NCBI GenBank assembly: GCA_039105265.1
Contig: JAPFFF010000023.1
Location: 744,001-808,000 of the forward strand
Direction: 5' to 3'
DNA: 64,000 nucleotides
Origin: Tritrichomonas musculus
Taxonomy: Eukaryota > Parabasalia > Tritrichomonadida > Tritrichomonadidae
The position numbers were made by a program, and so were the translations under genes. Numbering within the stretch: position 1 is the stretch's first letter; the number at the start of each line of letters is the position of its first letter. Positions 1 to 9,352 of the stretch are shown piece by piece. The notes under the pieces were generated by a model. That model ran no database searches, had not been told where the DNA came from, and worked only from the letters and a program-made list of their open reading frames with translations.

Positions 1-266
1 GGCAGCTTCTCCATAAGGAGATAATAATTATTAGATATTGTGATATATGCTTTTTTATCACAAGTAAAAATAATTGGCGCCACAGGTATTTGTAAGGCAA
101 TCAACGTTTGAAGTATTTTGACATTTCTGTCGATTTTATTTTGATCTTCATATTTTTTGAGAATAAATCGTTTTCCAATCTCCCAAATAGAAGGAGTCTT
201 CTGCACAAATTCACTATTTTCTATATCCCAATTTTTTAAAATTTCACAAAGATTTTTTTTCATCAT
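1..266 (-). CDS. Partial small-molecule kinase-like protein (APH/homoserine-kinase type), N-terminus only
   Basis: This is a reading frame on the minus strand that starts at an ATG pair (266 and 263) and runs off the left edge, giving about 88 residues without a stop. The N-terminal stretch ends in a segment of the form IPVAPIIFTCDKKAYI, followed by YYLLMEKLP. That layout (IP.P....T.dG..y....g..y.L.e.l.G) is what one sees in the N-lobe of the aminoglycoside phosphotransferase/homoserine kinase II superfamily, which phosphorylates small hydroxylated molecules. The catalytic loop would lie outside the window, so neither substrate nor activity can be judged. Such genes in protists are often of bacterial origin, but that is inference here. 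The family call rests on pattern recall and is moderate at best. Confidence 0.5.
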   Translation of the reverse strand, partial: MMKKNLCEILKNWDIENSEFVQKTPSIWEIGKRFILKKYEDQNKIDRNVKILQTLIALQIPVAPIIFTCDKKAYITISNNYYLLMEKL

Positions 267-549
267 AATAAAAATTTGAGTAGTTTGTTTGATTTAGTAA
301 ATATTGGACAAAATTCCAAAATTGGGTGTGAATCCAAAATTTTTAAAGTGATATTTAATGATCTTTTAAATCATTACAATCCTTGACTGATACCATTTCT
401 TAAGAAAAACAAAAAAATAATTATAAAAATATTTAAATTCATATAAAAATAAAAAATATACATTCAATTTATAATCCACATTATTTTTAAAACAAATGCA
501 AAAGTAACAGCAATAAATTCGCAAACAATTAAAAGTGAATAATATATTT

Positions 550-1779
550 TCATTTTGATGGAGAAGATGATTGGCTCTTACTTTTATTTGTCTTCCTCAT
601 TCTTGAATCAAAAAGAGGAGGCAATTTTAATGTGTTTATCATTTTCATATTGAGAGTTTTTGAATCTCTTTTTTTCTCTTGCTGATTTGTTGATTTTATA
701 GCTCTGCTAAGGACAGCACTTTCATTTCTATGATAAACATTCCAGTATTTAATTGGATCTTTTGCAATTGACAAGTTGTATTGGAGCTGGTCAATTCTTT
801 TTTTTAATGTATCAATTGCTTCTCCACCTGCCGATTTAACACTGGCCACACGCCTTTGCTGTGTTGATTTGAGAACATTTATTTCATTTTGATGCTTTTC
901 TGTTAGCAATTTGAATTGTTTATCATATTCCTGATTCATTGCTCGGGCCATAGCTTCTGTTTCCTCTTTTTCAAGATTAGATGCTATTTGATCTGTTTTT
1001 CTAAGCTCATCAAACCTTTTTTGATTCATTAATAGTATACTCTGAGCTCTTAATGAGCGAAGAGCTGTAGATGCTCGCGAAAATTGTTTTGTATATTTTT
1101 TTGATTGCCATTTTGATATAAATACATCTATTTCTTGGTCATGTTTTTGCCGAAGTTTATCAAGGTTATTTTGATTCTCATTTTTTAGGGATGCCATCGT
1201 ATTTTTTACGCGCTGTTCAAGTTCAATAAGCTGTTGATTGGCTTCATCAATTCTTTGCTGAAGTTCTTTAGCCCTTTCTTCAGCAATTGAACCTTTAATT
1301 GAATTTTTACGACCATCTTGAATTTTACAAATGATATTCTCTGCATGCTCTCCTTCTTTGACATCATGATTTCGTAGATGTTCATCACGATATGCAGAAA
1401 GATAGTTTACAACTGGAATTGTGTCTGATGGTTTTAAAATTGATATATCTTCACCTTTTAGTAAGCGCTTTGCAAGTGATTCAGGAGTGTCTTTTTCGGT
1501 TTTCTCTGAAGATTGATATGTTTGATAAATAGGACAACCTGGCTGCGTCTTTTCGAAGACCTGCGATTCATTTTTTTCCTCTTTCTGATCAATTGTTTTT
1601 TCTTCTACACCTAATTTTTCTTCTATTTCTAACTTTCCTTCTTCTTTTAATTCTTCTTCCTCTAATTTTTCTTCTTTTTCTAATTTTTCTTCTTCCTCAC
1701 ACTTGTTATTGTCAACGGTATCCATCATGGCGTTTTCTTGATCTATATTAGAAGGTTGGATAGATTCATTCTCACTCAT
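550..1779 (-). CDS. Coiled-coil protein with acidic Glu/Lys-rich N-terminus, conserved-hypothetical type
   Basis: The protein has 409 residues and opens at the only plausible ATG (1779). Residues about 25-70 are a low-complexity block built from EEKLE-like units. Residues about 100-135 hold a more globular segment with a KRLLKGEDI motif and a LSAYRDEHL motif. Residues about 165-345 are heptad-rich and predicted by eye to be coiled coil. The tail is basic and serine-rich. The order of a short conserved N-terminal module followed by a long coiled coil resembles conserved hypothetical proteins I associate with trichomonads, perhaps cytoskeletal. No catalytic motif is visible. The upstream DNA holds an AACGTTAG site close to the ATG and a 14-bp palindrome further out. 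I am sure it is a gene, but its function is unknown. Confidence 0.8.
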   Translation of the reverse strand: MSENESIQPSNIDQENAMMDTVDNNKCEEEEKLEKEEKLEEEELKEEGKLEIEEKLGVEEKTIDQKEEKNESQVFEKTQPGCPIYQTYQSSEKTEKDTPESLAKRLLKGEDISILKPSDTIPVVNYLSAYRDEHLRNHDVKEGEHAENIICKIQDGRKNSIKGSIAEERAKELQQRIDEANQQLIELEQRVKNTMASLKNENQNNLDKLRQKHDQEIDVFISKWQSKKYTKQFSRASTALRSLRAQSILLMNQKRFDELRKTDQIASNLEKEETEAMARAMNQEYDKQFKLLTEKHQNEINVLKSTQQRRVASVKSAGGEAIDTLKKRIDQLQYNLSIAKDPIKYWNVYHRNESAVLSRAIKSTNQQEKKRDSKTLNMKMINTLKLPPLFDSRMRKTNKSKSQSSSPSK

Positions 1780-1799
1780 AAACTAACGTTTTTTGAACG

Positions 1800-1983
1800 A
1801 TTAAAAACATTTGAACCGAAAATTGAATGAATTCATTCAAAAATTCAATTTAAAATTGAAAGTTTTCAATTCAATTTTAATTCATGAATTTTTAATAATG
1901 CCAATCAAAATATAAATATACATATATAAATATCACTTTAATAATGATGAAAGAATATTTATAATATATTTTCTAATCTCTAA
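1800..1983. other. Intergenic A+T-rich spacer with nested short palindromes
   Basis: The spacer between two minus-strand genes contains the perfect palindrome GAATGAATTCATTC followed by further imperfect inverted pairs built from CAATTT/AAATTG. It could hold the promoter of the upstream coiled-coil gene. I see no reading frame or RNA gene. Confidence 0.4.
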
Positions 1984-2757
1984 TTAATGATATGGAATTA
2001 AATCTACATAAGTTGGTTTGTTTGCAATTTTTCTACTTTGATTTACAAGTGCAACATTACAACATAAAGTATCACCAAAAACATCAGTTCCATAAGCTTC
2101 ATGTATATGACCAAAAACGGATAGAGCAGGCTTTACTCTTTCAATTGCACCACGCAAAACTTCACAGCCACAGTGGAAACCAGACGAAGATTTATCACAT
2201 ATATTGTGAGGTGGACCATGCGTTACTAAGACATCAATATCATTTGGTATTTGATCCCATAATGCTTTAGCTTGCTCTTTCTCTTTATATTGAAATCCAA
2301 AATCCATAAATTCAGGTGTATATGGTGATGCAAATATTCTAATCGGGTGATTAGAAATAGTGATTTCAACTAGATTGTGTTCTGCATAGATAAAATCTGC
2401 GTTTTGTAAAAAGTCTGGCTTAATTGTTTCAAGTTTGACATCAGTTTTAACGTAATGCGATATTTTATCTTTAAAGTGATCAAGATTCTTTGTATCAAAG
2501 GTAAGATCAAGATTGCCAGATATAAGAAGTTTGTTGGGACAATTGATTGATTGAAACCATTTTTTAAAAGATGAAACTTCAGATGGATTTCCAAACATGG
2601 ATAAATCACCAGCAAAAATAACGAGATCACATGGAGGAAATGATGATGGATCTAAAGAATCATGCTCACCATGTGTATCTGAAATGCAAAGAATTCTGAC
2701 TGAATCAAGAGATTTTGGTTTTCCTGGATCTGATACGAGTTGAGCGTGATACTTCAT
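1984..2757 (-). CDS. Calcineurin-like metallophosphoesterase, MPPED1/MPPED2 (UPF0046) type
   Basis: The 257-residue protein has the dinuclear metallophosphoesterase motifs in order: SDTHG (26-30), GD (50-51), GNLD (81-84), THGPP (179-183) and GHIHE (216-220). The spacing, and the THGPPHNICD and GHIHEAYG wording, place it in the MPPED family of small soluble phosphodiesterases rather than the PPP phosphatases found elsewhere in the window. The length fits the family. The oddity is GNLD: the family signature is GNH[DE], and the histidine that normally contacts substrate or stabilises the transition state is leucine here (codon CTT, clear in the DNA). The other metal ligands look intact. It may have reduced or altered activity. 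The start is a unique ATG, and a TATATAAAC stretch lies just upstream. Confidence 0.9.
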   Translation of the reverse strand: MKYHAQLVSDPGKPKSLDSVRILCISDTHGEHDSLDPSSFPPCDLVIFAGDLSMFGNPSEVSSFKKWFQSINCPNKLLISGNLDLTFDTKNLDHFKDKISHYVKTDVKLETIKPDFLQNADFIYAEHNLVEITISNHPIRIFASPYTPEFMDFGFQYKEKEQAKALWDQIPNDIDVLVTHGPPHNICDKSSSGFHCGCEVLRGAIERVKPALSVFGHIHEAYGTDVFGDTLCCNVALVNQSRKIANKPTYVDLIPYH

Positions 2758-3240
2758 GTTTATATAAACTTTTTCATAAATTATTATTATAAGTGAACAA
2801 AATGCTCTGAAAAAGTTTATGATATCTTAGGATCAAAATATATGTTTATCTGTATTTAAACCATTAATACATATATATTTTATACATTATTTGTTTAAAA
2901 TATGTGATCATTTTTATATATTTTTATTTTTTAAATAGAATCGACGAAATGAAGAAAAATAAAAAAATATATTAACGTGAATTGCTCATCATTCCTTTCA
3001 ATTCTCATATCATTTTTTATTATTGATGATTGTTTTTTACATTCTTCCACTCTTAGAGATTACAACAATAAGAATATTTAATAAACGTATCATTACAAAT
3101 ATTTAACTTTTTTCATAATGATTTTCTTGATTTATTTTTTTATATGATTATGCATTTATAAATAAATATTTGTCGAAAAAATTAGGACTATAAATTGAAA
3201 ACAACTATGATTCAAATTCTATCATGCCCGTTTACTATTT

Positions 3241-3246
3241 TCATTT
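3241..3246 (+). promoter_or_regulatory. Trichomonad-type initiator (TCATTT)
   Basis: TCATTT lies 8 nt before the ATG at 3254 and matches the trichomonad initiator consensus TCA(+1)Py(T/A). Transcription from the A would give an 11-nt leader, typical of trichomonads. It would also exclude the upstream in-frame ATG at 3224, so it decides the start of the next gene. Confidence 0.6.
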
Positions 3247-3253
3247 TTTAAAA

Positions 3254-4027
3254 ATGAGTGAAAATCAAGTCTTAAACTCAACACCATCCAATTCCATTAG
3301 GAAACTTAGTCCTACAAGAAGAATTCCTTCATCACCTAAATCAAGCAACCAAATGGATGCAGCTCTTGAAAAGCAAAAGCAAATTTTAGAGCAATATAAA
3401 GAAACAAACACTGCTTTGAGCAAATATAAAGAAAAAACAGAAGAATCCATTACACAATCCAAAAAAGTTCTAGACGAAGAAAAGGCAAAGACAAATGAAA
3501 TGATTAACGATATTGTTTTGAAAAATGAAGAAATGCTCAATCAGAAAAAATCAGAAAATGACAAAAAGATTCAAGAATTAAAAGAATCACCCCTATTTGA
3601 TTCAGAACCAATCCAGTCAATGAAGAACTCGTTTTCTGAAATGAAATCTAATGTTGAAGAAATTAAAAATGATTTTTCACAAAACTTCCAGAACTTTATG
3701 AATGATTTTCATTCAATTCAATCACAAGCTTTGTCTAAAAAGATTCAAAAATCAAACATCAATGATGTTAAAGATTCTATTGCTAACCTTCAAAAAGCAA
3801 TTGAAGATAAACGTGATAATGATGCAATCAAGCAAGCTGATTACTTAAACTCTAGAAAGCTTTCTCTTTCAGAAAATTCTATCACCTATAACCAAATGCC
3901 TAATGATTCAATTGATTATGTAGAAAGATCAATCGAACTCAGTGATGATGAACTATTCCCTCATACACCTCATATAAATGCATTCCTCAAAAAGTTTTGT
4001 GCAAAAAATGCGAAATGGCTTGATTGA
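3254..4027 (+). CDS. Coiled-coil protein of unknown function
   Basis: An open frame of 267 codons begins at an ATG at 3224, but the initiator at 3241 lies inside that extension. I therefore start at the ATG at 3254 (257 residues, beginning MSENQVLN). Residues about 5-40 are Ser/Pro/Arg-rich and likely disordered. Residues about 40-125 form a strongly charged heptad-rich coiled coil. A second helical region spans roughly 125-200, and the C-terminus is acidic and then ends in a short cysteine-containing piece. There is no enzymatic motif. The spacing of two coiled coils with a serine-rich head suggests a structural or adaptor protein, which is inference. It is divergent from the metallophosphoesterase gene upstream. 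Confidence 0.8.
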   Translation: MSENQVLNSTPSNSIRKLSPTRRIPSSPKSSNQMDAALEKQKQILEQYKETNTALSKYKEKTEESITQSKKVLDEEKAKTNEMINDIVLKNEEMLNQKKSENDKKIQELKESPLFDSEPIQSMKNSFSEMKSNVEEIKNDFSQNFQNFMNDFHSIQSQALSKKIQKSNINDVKDSIANLQKAIEDKRDNDAIKQADYLNSRKLSLSENSITYNQMPNDSIDYVERSIELSDDELFPHTPHINAFLKKFCAKNAKWLD

Positions 4028-5164
4028 AATATTCACTATGTAAAAATTAATTTTTTTTCCTATATCTTAAATGCTATTTATGTGAATATTATTCTATTTT
4101 TTTAGATTGCATTTTTAATCTATAATTATTCTATTTTTTTTTGCTAATTTGAATTGCAAATAGCAAGAGACTTTAATATTAGCAAAGGAAAATACAAAAA
4201 TAAATAATTTGACTCCTTATTAGTCGAAACCTTTAAATTTGAATTGAAGATAACATACAATGTCAATATTTGCCCAAAATTTATTTAAAATCGCAATAAA
4301 CACGACAAAATAAATATTAAACCTTTACCAAATTATGACGACCATAAAAAACTTACAATATGAAAAATCACATTAATATATAACCAAAATATGCTAGAAT
4401 CAACTAAACCAAATATTGCAATCAAAGGTGCAATAAAATACATAAAGCTTAAAATAACATGATTATTTAAAAAAAATAAGGGATGTTTACTGTTCCACTC
4501 CGGTAGCAGTTATTTTTCCAATTCAATACGAATAGTCCAGAGAGTAACAGCCAGGATGGAACAAATATTTGAAGTCAAGTTGAAAAATCATTAGTAAAAA
4601 GATGAATAAAATAAAATCTTTCTATTTTTACATAATTTTTACCGAGGCTACATACATCCTAGCGTGTGTCGAGTGCATCCGAAGCGAAGCGTAGGCGGAG
4701 TTGAGACCACAAGGCTTGCGGGTAGAAATAGCATTTGTCCGTAAAACCAAATTTTATTTCTCTGAAAAATTGTTATAATCAAAAGTTTCATTTAATAAAA
4801 AAACATATTATAATATATTATTTTTTTGTTGTTTAATGATATTTTCAAATATTTTTTTTTGAAAAATCACATTAATATTTATTTTTTATTAAAATATTTT
4901 CAAAATAATTAATATAACGAATAATATTTGAAGATAGCATTAATATAAATTATTGTCTTTTTGAAAAAGATTCAATATATGCAAATTCAATCTTTATAAA
5001 CAAATTTGAGAATATTATTTACGGTTTTTATCAAAACTAAATATAAACAAAAATAAAATTAAACTTTTTGAAAAAATTCTCTCAAAAAATATTAATTTTT
5101 CTTTTCTCAATTGAAATTTAAATTGAAATTTGAAAAACATTTTTTTTAATTTAAATGAACGGTA
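4028..5164. other. Gene-free A+T-rich stretch with a GC-richer island and decayed coding traces
   Basis: Most of this stretch is anonymous A+T-rich DNA. On the minus strand between about 4330 and 4500 there is a short hydrophobic frame (a KHPLFFLNNH start, then about 40 apolar residues) without a convincing start. It looks like the end of a decayed membrane-protein or element gene. A 7-nt complementary pair, TGTTCCA and TGGAACA, brackets about 4491-4565. The GC-richer island is listed separately. I could not identify a tRNA or snRNA here. Confidence 0.4.
4638..4742. other. GC-richer island, possible structured RNA or dispersed-repeat fragment
   Basis: About 100 bp is close to half G+C in a region that is otherwise roughly one-fifth G+C. 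It contains the GAAGCGAAGCG direct repeat and short complementary segments (CCTA near its left side and TAGG near its middle). Several frames on the minus strand are briefly open, but none has a start and stop that make sense. It could be a piece of a dispersed repeat or a small non-coding RNA. The sequence alone does not decide. Confidence 0.35.
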
Positions 5165-5511
5165 CTGCGATCGGATGTAAAGTGTCAAAAGTATTTAAAA
5201 ACTGTAATAATCGAAACAAACCAAATATATAAATAGAACACATTATATATAATAACTTATCAAAATATTGGAAGGATTTTCTAATTTGATTTGGAGATTT
5301 ATGTTCATTAAATTTGAATGAAAAACTCATTTTATCCATTCAAAAAATTTTTTTTCATATGGTATGTCTATAAAATTGAAAATTTACTTCCAAATTTCAT
5401 TAAAGAATTTGATTTTATATTATATAAAATTAACTGTTATATAATTTTTTTGGCATTTCCAGGTTATTTAATTTTGCTCTCAATTTTTTGACACTTTACA
5501 TCCGATCGAAG
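5165..5511. mobile_element. 347-bp MITE-like element with 26-bp terminal inverted repeats and TA target duplication
   Basis: The left end (5165-5190) and the reverse complement of the right end (5486-5511) agree at 25 of 26 positions, sharing the core GATCGGATGTAAAGTGTC. A TA dinucleotide immediately flanks each end (5163-5164 and 5512-5513), the footprint of Tc1/mariner-type insertion. The interior is A+T-rich and has no transposase frame, so it is a non-autonomous element. Boundaries are clear and the superfamily is inferred only from the TA. Confidence 0.75.
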
Positions 5512-6333
5512 TATCATTTTTAAATGATTAGCTCAGTACCTCTTTCTGAAAATGAAAAAATTGAAATTATAGGAAAATACTATACGGTAATAACTGGACC
5601 TTAATTGGACAATTAACAAATAGAAATCCCCAGTCAAAAGTTTTTACAACTCTTAAGTACAGTATCAAACTCTCTCACCACCAAGAGGAAGAATGATATA
5701 TCAGGAATAAAATTTGAAAGCAAAGATCAGTTATTTTATTCTCTCAATCGTTGAAGGTATTTTATTCTCATATCCATTTACTGGTCAAATAAGGCCAATT
5801 GAATTACCTTCAACGATCAGTTTTTCATAAGAAGAAAATTTTAACGATCATGATTTCAATGAAAGGATAAATAAACGATTAAGTTTTGAATATTTTCGTT
5901 TTTTTTATATTCAATTTTGATGATATGAGGAGGCATTTTAATTCCATTTTTTCAATTTTTTTAGTTCAAATTTTTCTTTTAATGAAAAATATAAAAATCA
6001 AATATAATGCAATATTAGATTTATTTAATTACTCTTAATAAAATTATATTTTAGGAAAGCTTAAAATTATGTTTATAAAAAGATATACTTATTTGAAAAC
6101 TGTGCTAAAGTTTTGATTAAAACAACAAGTTTATTTACATAGATTTTTCGTATTCTTTTATGGTTACCTTTTTTGATAAGACTTTACCAAAATATTAATT
6201 ACTTTTTTAAAAAAACTTTTCGTTTTTTTTTTTTTTTTTTTTAATTTTTTTGAGAAGGCTTTTGAAAAATTAAATATAAGTGGTCTATCAAAATAAAAAA
6301 CAATGAATCTTTTGAATATTTTTATTAATTTCA
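5512..6333. other. Gene-free stretch with a 13-bp inverted repeat and poly-T tract
   Basis: Short, stop-interrupted coding-like pieces occur near 5525-5760, but no family is recognisable. A perfect 13-bp inverted repeat (ATCGTTGAAGGTA) at 5747-5759 and 5805-5817 brackets 45 bp. A run of more than 15 T's near 6225-6242 lies upstream of the phosphatase gene and may act as a nucleosome-poor promoter tract. Confidence 0.4.
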
Positions 6334-7830
6334 ATGACAAAGAGAGCAGCTTACTTTTTTCAAGCATATTCATCCATTATAAACCTCCCAATCGAACAAT
6401 TGCTTCAAGTCGGTAATAATCAAATTGAATGTTCAAGCCCGATTCCATCGTTTGATGAAAATTTATTAATTAATTTATGTTTAGACGCCCAGCATATTTT
6501 TGAAACAGAAGATACCATTCTGAAAATTGATGGTGATGTTATTGTTGTTGGAGATATTCATGGGAGTTTCCATGATTTACTCCGTATTTTAAATTTTATT
6601 GAATTAAATCCATCTCAAGTTCTTTTTTTGGGTGATTATGTTGATCGTGGCAATTTTTCAGTAGAATGCATGTCATTGCTATTTGCTTTAAAAGTTTTAT
6701 TTCCAAATAAATATTTTTTATTAAGAGGTAATCATGAATTTGATATGCTGGCTTCACAATATGGATTTAAGAAAGAGATTCTCGACTATCATGACCCCAA
6801 AAAAGTTTCATCACTTCCAGATCATGAAAAACATTCAAAAATTCAAACAGGCGCTAAACATATCAATTATGAAAAACAGAAACAGACGTCAATTGAAAAA
6901 TTATGTGATCAATATTTTGAGAATCATGTAAATATTAATTGTTACAAATATACAGAAAAACTTTATCAATCATTTATTGACGCTTTTTCCTATCTACCAA
7001 TTGCAGCAATTATTAATTCGAATTCATTATGCATTCATGGAGGATTATCTCCTTTATTCGACAAAGTCGAAAAAATTGATAAACAAATTCAAAGACCAAT
7101 TCATGATTACGAATCAAATCAGCTTTTAGCTGACATTTTATGGGGCGATCCATCAGTGGATTTGAACCAGTCTTTTGGTGACAATCCTCGTGGATGTGGA
7201 AAGGTGTTTAATGGCGCCTCAGTAGTTCAATTTTTAAAAAATAACAACTTAAATAGAATTATACGTGGACATGAATGCGTCAATTCTGGCATTCAGCATC
7301 TTTTCAATGACAAGTGTATAACAGTCTTTTCTTCATCGTCATATAACTATGAGATGGGAAATCAAAGCGGAATTTTAAAAGTTTTACAGGATAATGATAA
7401 AACGGAATCAATTAGGTTTTGCCCACTTCCTCGTCTTAAAAAGTGCGATGCTAATTATTACAAAGTTCAGTCTTTAGATGATTCAAGTGCATCTAAACCG
7501 ATTTTATCTCGCTACGCTCTTAAAAAATTTTCCAGCTTTGACGGAATTGTCGACAAAAATAATGAATCAGAAATTCGTGGAAGCCAGTCAAGTACAAAAA
7601 GTACTCATTTATATTTATCAAATATGAAGGCTGCAGCATATGGTAGGAGAATTTCATTTAATACTGGCATTCAATACAAAAAACCTATTCCATTTCCATT
7701 AATTCCTAAATCATCTTCTCCATTGATTAGTTGTTCTAATTTGAATCAAATCAAATTAAAAAATGGTAACGAGACAAATATAGCAAGTAAATTACCAATT
7801 CCAACATTGATTCAAAGGAACAAACCCTAA
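6334..7830 (+). CDS. PPP-family serine/threonine phosphatase with a 50-residue insertion and long tail
   Basis: The 498-residue protein carries all PPP metal-binding motifs: GDIHG (73-77), GDYVDRG (100-106), RGNHE (131-135), HGG (235-237) and RGHE (311-314). It should therefore be a catalytically competent serine/threonine protein phosphatase of the PP1/PP2A/PP2B superfamily. Between the RGNHE helix and the YxxFxxxFxYLPIAA segment there is an extra, charged insertion at about residues 150-205 that standard PP1 lacks. About 120 residues of serine-rich tail follow the catalytic core. It does not match PP1, PP2A or calcineurin closely enough to name. The start is an ATG directly after TTTCA. A related but distinct PPP gene lies at 32991. 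Confidence 0.92.
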   Translation: MTKRAAYFFQAYSSIINLPIEQLLQVGNNQIECSSPIPSFDENLLINLCLDAQHIFETEDTILKIDGDVIVVGDIHGSFHDLLRILNFIELNPSQVLFLGDYVDRGNFSVECMSLLFALKVLFPNKYFLLRGNHEFDMLASQYGFKKEILDYHDPKKVSSLPDHEKHSKIQTGAKHINYEKQKQTSIEKLCDQYFENHVNINCYKYTEKLYQSFIDAFSYLPIAAIINSNSLCIHGGLSPLFDKVEKIDKQIQRPIHDYESNQLLADILWGDPSVDLNQSFGDNPRGCGKVFNGASVVQFLKNNNLNRIIRGHECVNSGIQHLFNDKCITVFSSSSYNYEMGNQSGILKVLQDNDKTESIRFCPLPRLKKCDANYYKVQSLDDSSASKPILSRYALKKFSSFDGIVDKNNESEIRGSQSSTKSTHLYLSNMKAAAYGRRISFNTGIQYKKPIPFPLIPKSSSPLISCSNLNQIKLKNGNETNIASKLPIPTLIQRNKP

Positions 7831-8128
7831 TTGTTTTTGTTAGATTATATATGTTATTATATTTTGTTATTTTTTATCACGATATTTGTAATAAAATTTA
7901 TTTTATCTATGGACTTAATTCCAATACTATTTATATTTATCTTTTATTTTTTAGCAAGATTTTTAATTTTTATGATTATTTTTTATTTATAATTTTTTTT
8001 GATAAATTTACAAATTTTTGAATATTCATTTTTTTTAATTATTCAATGGTAATGCTTTTTCTCCAAGGGGCATTGGTTTGGATTTATAGGAAAGCTTTTT
8101 TTTTTTTTTCATCAATTCAAACTTGAAT

Positions 8129-9352
8129 ATGGAAAATATTAGTTTTAAGCTATACATACAAATAATGAAAAGGATTCACGAATCCCTTTTAAATTTTATC
8201 GATGATGAGGACAATCCAGAGGAAAATTTTCAGAATTTTAATTCTCTTTTTAATGATCTCAAAATTCGAGATAATATCCATATGTTCAAATCATTGCTCC
8301 ATTTAATTGTTGAAATTGGAAATAACCATCATCGTGGACCTAATTTTTTCAGCAAAATTGGACAAGTTTTACGACTTTTCAAAGAAGACATTAAAAAATA
8401 TTTTTCAAATACAGAGATTTATTACATTTTCATAAGCAACAAAAGAATTTTTTTATTTCTCATTGAGGAAAAAATAATTATAATTGATGAATTTATTGCA
8501 AGAAGCCTGATTTTACCTTTTTATGACAATCGATATATAGATTCGAATTATCCAGGATATTTTGCGCCTGAAATAAAACCGTTTACAAATGCGAAATGGT
8601 ATCCAAAAAAGAGAAGGATTGATTCAGATAATGTATATTTTGAACAGATAAAGAAAGATTTACCAGAAAATTTTTATGAATTACGAAAAACAGGCGAAAA
8701 TGACAACACTATTTGCAAACTAATTCGAGACGATTTAGTTAAAGAATTTATAATTTATGTTAATCGAAATAATATTCCACTTGATTCATCAATTGAAGAA
8801 TCAATATTTGAAACGAATCCATTTTTGAATGAAATGCAAACTGAATTCGAAATCATTTGCTCAATTACAAAAAAACCAAATGATTCGTGTCATGAAAAGA
8901 TGGTTTCATTGATTAAATATGCCGCATTTTTTGGATCAATTCAAATTTTTAATTATTTACGTTTAAATGGAGTTAAATTAACACAATCAATATGGCCTTA
9001 TGCAATTCACGGGAGGAATCCAGAAATAATCAAAATTCTTGAAGATGTTGACATTGATGAGAAAACAGACAAAGTATTCAAACAATGCTTTGTTGATTCA
9101 ATTAAATGTCATCACAATGATATTGCAAATTATTTTCTTATTAATTTTTTGGAAAATCAAAAAGAAAATTTAAAAGATGAATTTGATCAAAGCTTCAAAT
9201 ATTATAATTTTGCTTTTATGCAAGATGAATCAGTTAATGAGCCATTATTCGAGTGCTTTTGCATTTATGATTATTACATATTTGTTGATGCTTTATTAAA
9301 AGTTCAAAGTATTGATATAAAAGGATTCATTTTAAAAATAAATTGTTTTTAA
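8129..9352 (+). CDS. DUF3447/ankyrin protein, N-terminal part (reading frame broken at 3' end)
   Basis: From the ATG at 8129 the frame gives 407 residues. The N-terminal half is the helical region that precedes ankyrin repeats in trichomonad proteins. It contains a motif reading GENDNTICKLIRDDLVKEF that recurs in the fragment at 15833. The segment AAFFGSIQIFNYLRLNGVKL followed by WPYAIHGRNPEIIKILE is the DUF3447 signature. The frame closes at TAA inside a T-run (9347-9351), but an adjacent frame continues directly into LFTVIEKGNSEILKLLLEKD, an ankyrin repeat. The gene has therefore lost about one nucleotide there. Upstream lies a poly-T stretch followed by TCATCA. I treat it as the 5' part of a broken gene, although sequencing error in the homopolymer is possible. 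Confidence 0.75.
   Translation: MENISFKLYIQIMKRIHESLLNFIDDEDNPEENFQNFNSLFNDLKIRDNIHMFKSLLHLIVEIGNNHHRGPNFFSKIGQVLRLFKEDIKKYFSNTEIYYIFISNKRIFLFLIEEKIIIIDEFIARSLILPFYDNRYIDSNYPGYFAPEIKPFTNAKWYPKKRRIDSDNVYFEQIKKDLPENFYELRKTGENDNTICKLIRDDLVKEFIIYVNRNNIPLDSSIEESIFETNPFLNEMQTEFEIICSITKKPNDSCHEKMVSLIKYAAFFGSIQIFNYLRLNGVKLTQSIWPYAIHGRNPEIIKILEDVDIDEKTDKVFKQCFVDSIKCHHNDIANYFLINFLENQKENLKDEFDQSFKYYNFAFMQDESVNEPLFECFCIYDYYIFVDALLKVQSIDIKGFILKINCF

Noticed and set aside
2810-3180. RNA gene between the two divergent genes
   Set aside because: No compositional island, box elements or stable stem. It is ordinary A+T-rich spacer.
4491-4565. tRNA-like 7-bp closing stem (TGTTCCA/TGGAACA)
   Set aside because: No A box, no B box (GGTTCRANNCC) and no cloverleaf arms, so the stem may be chance.
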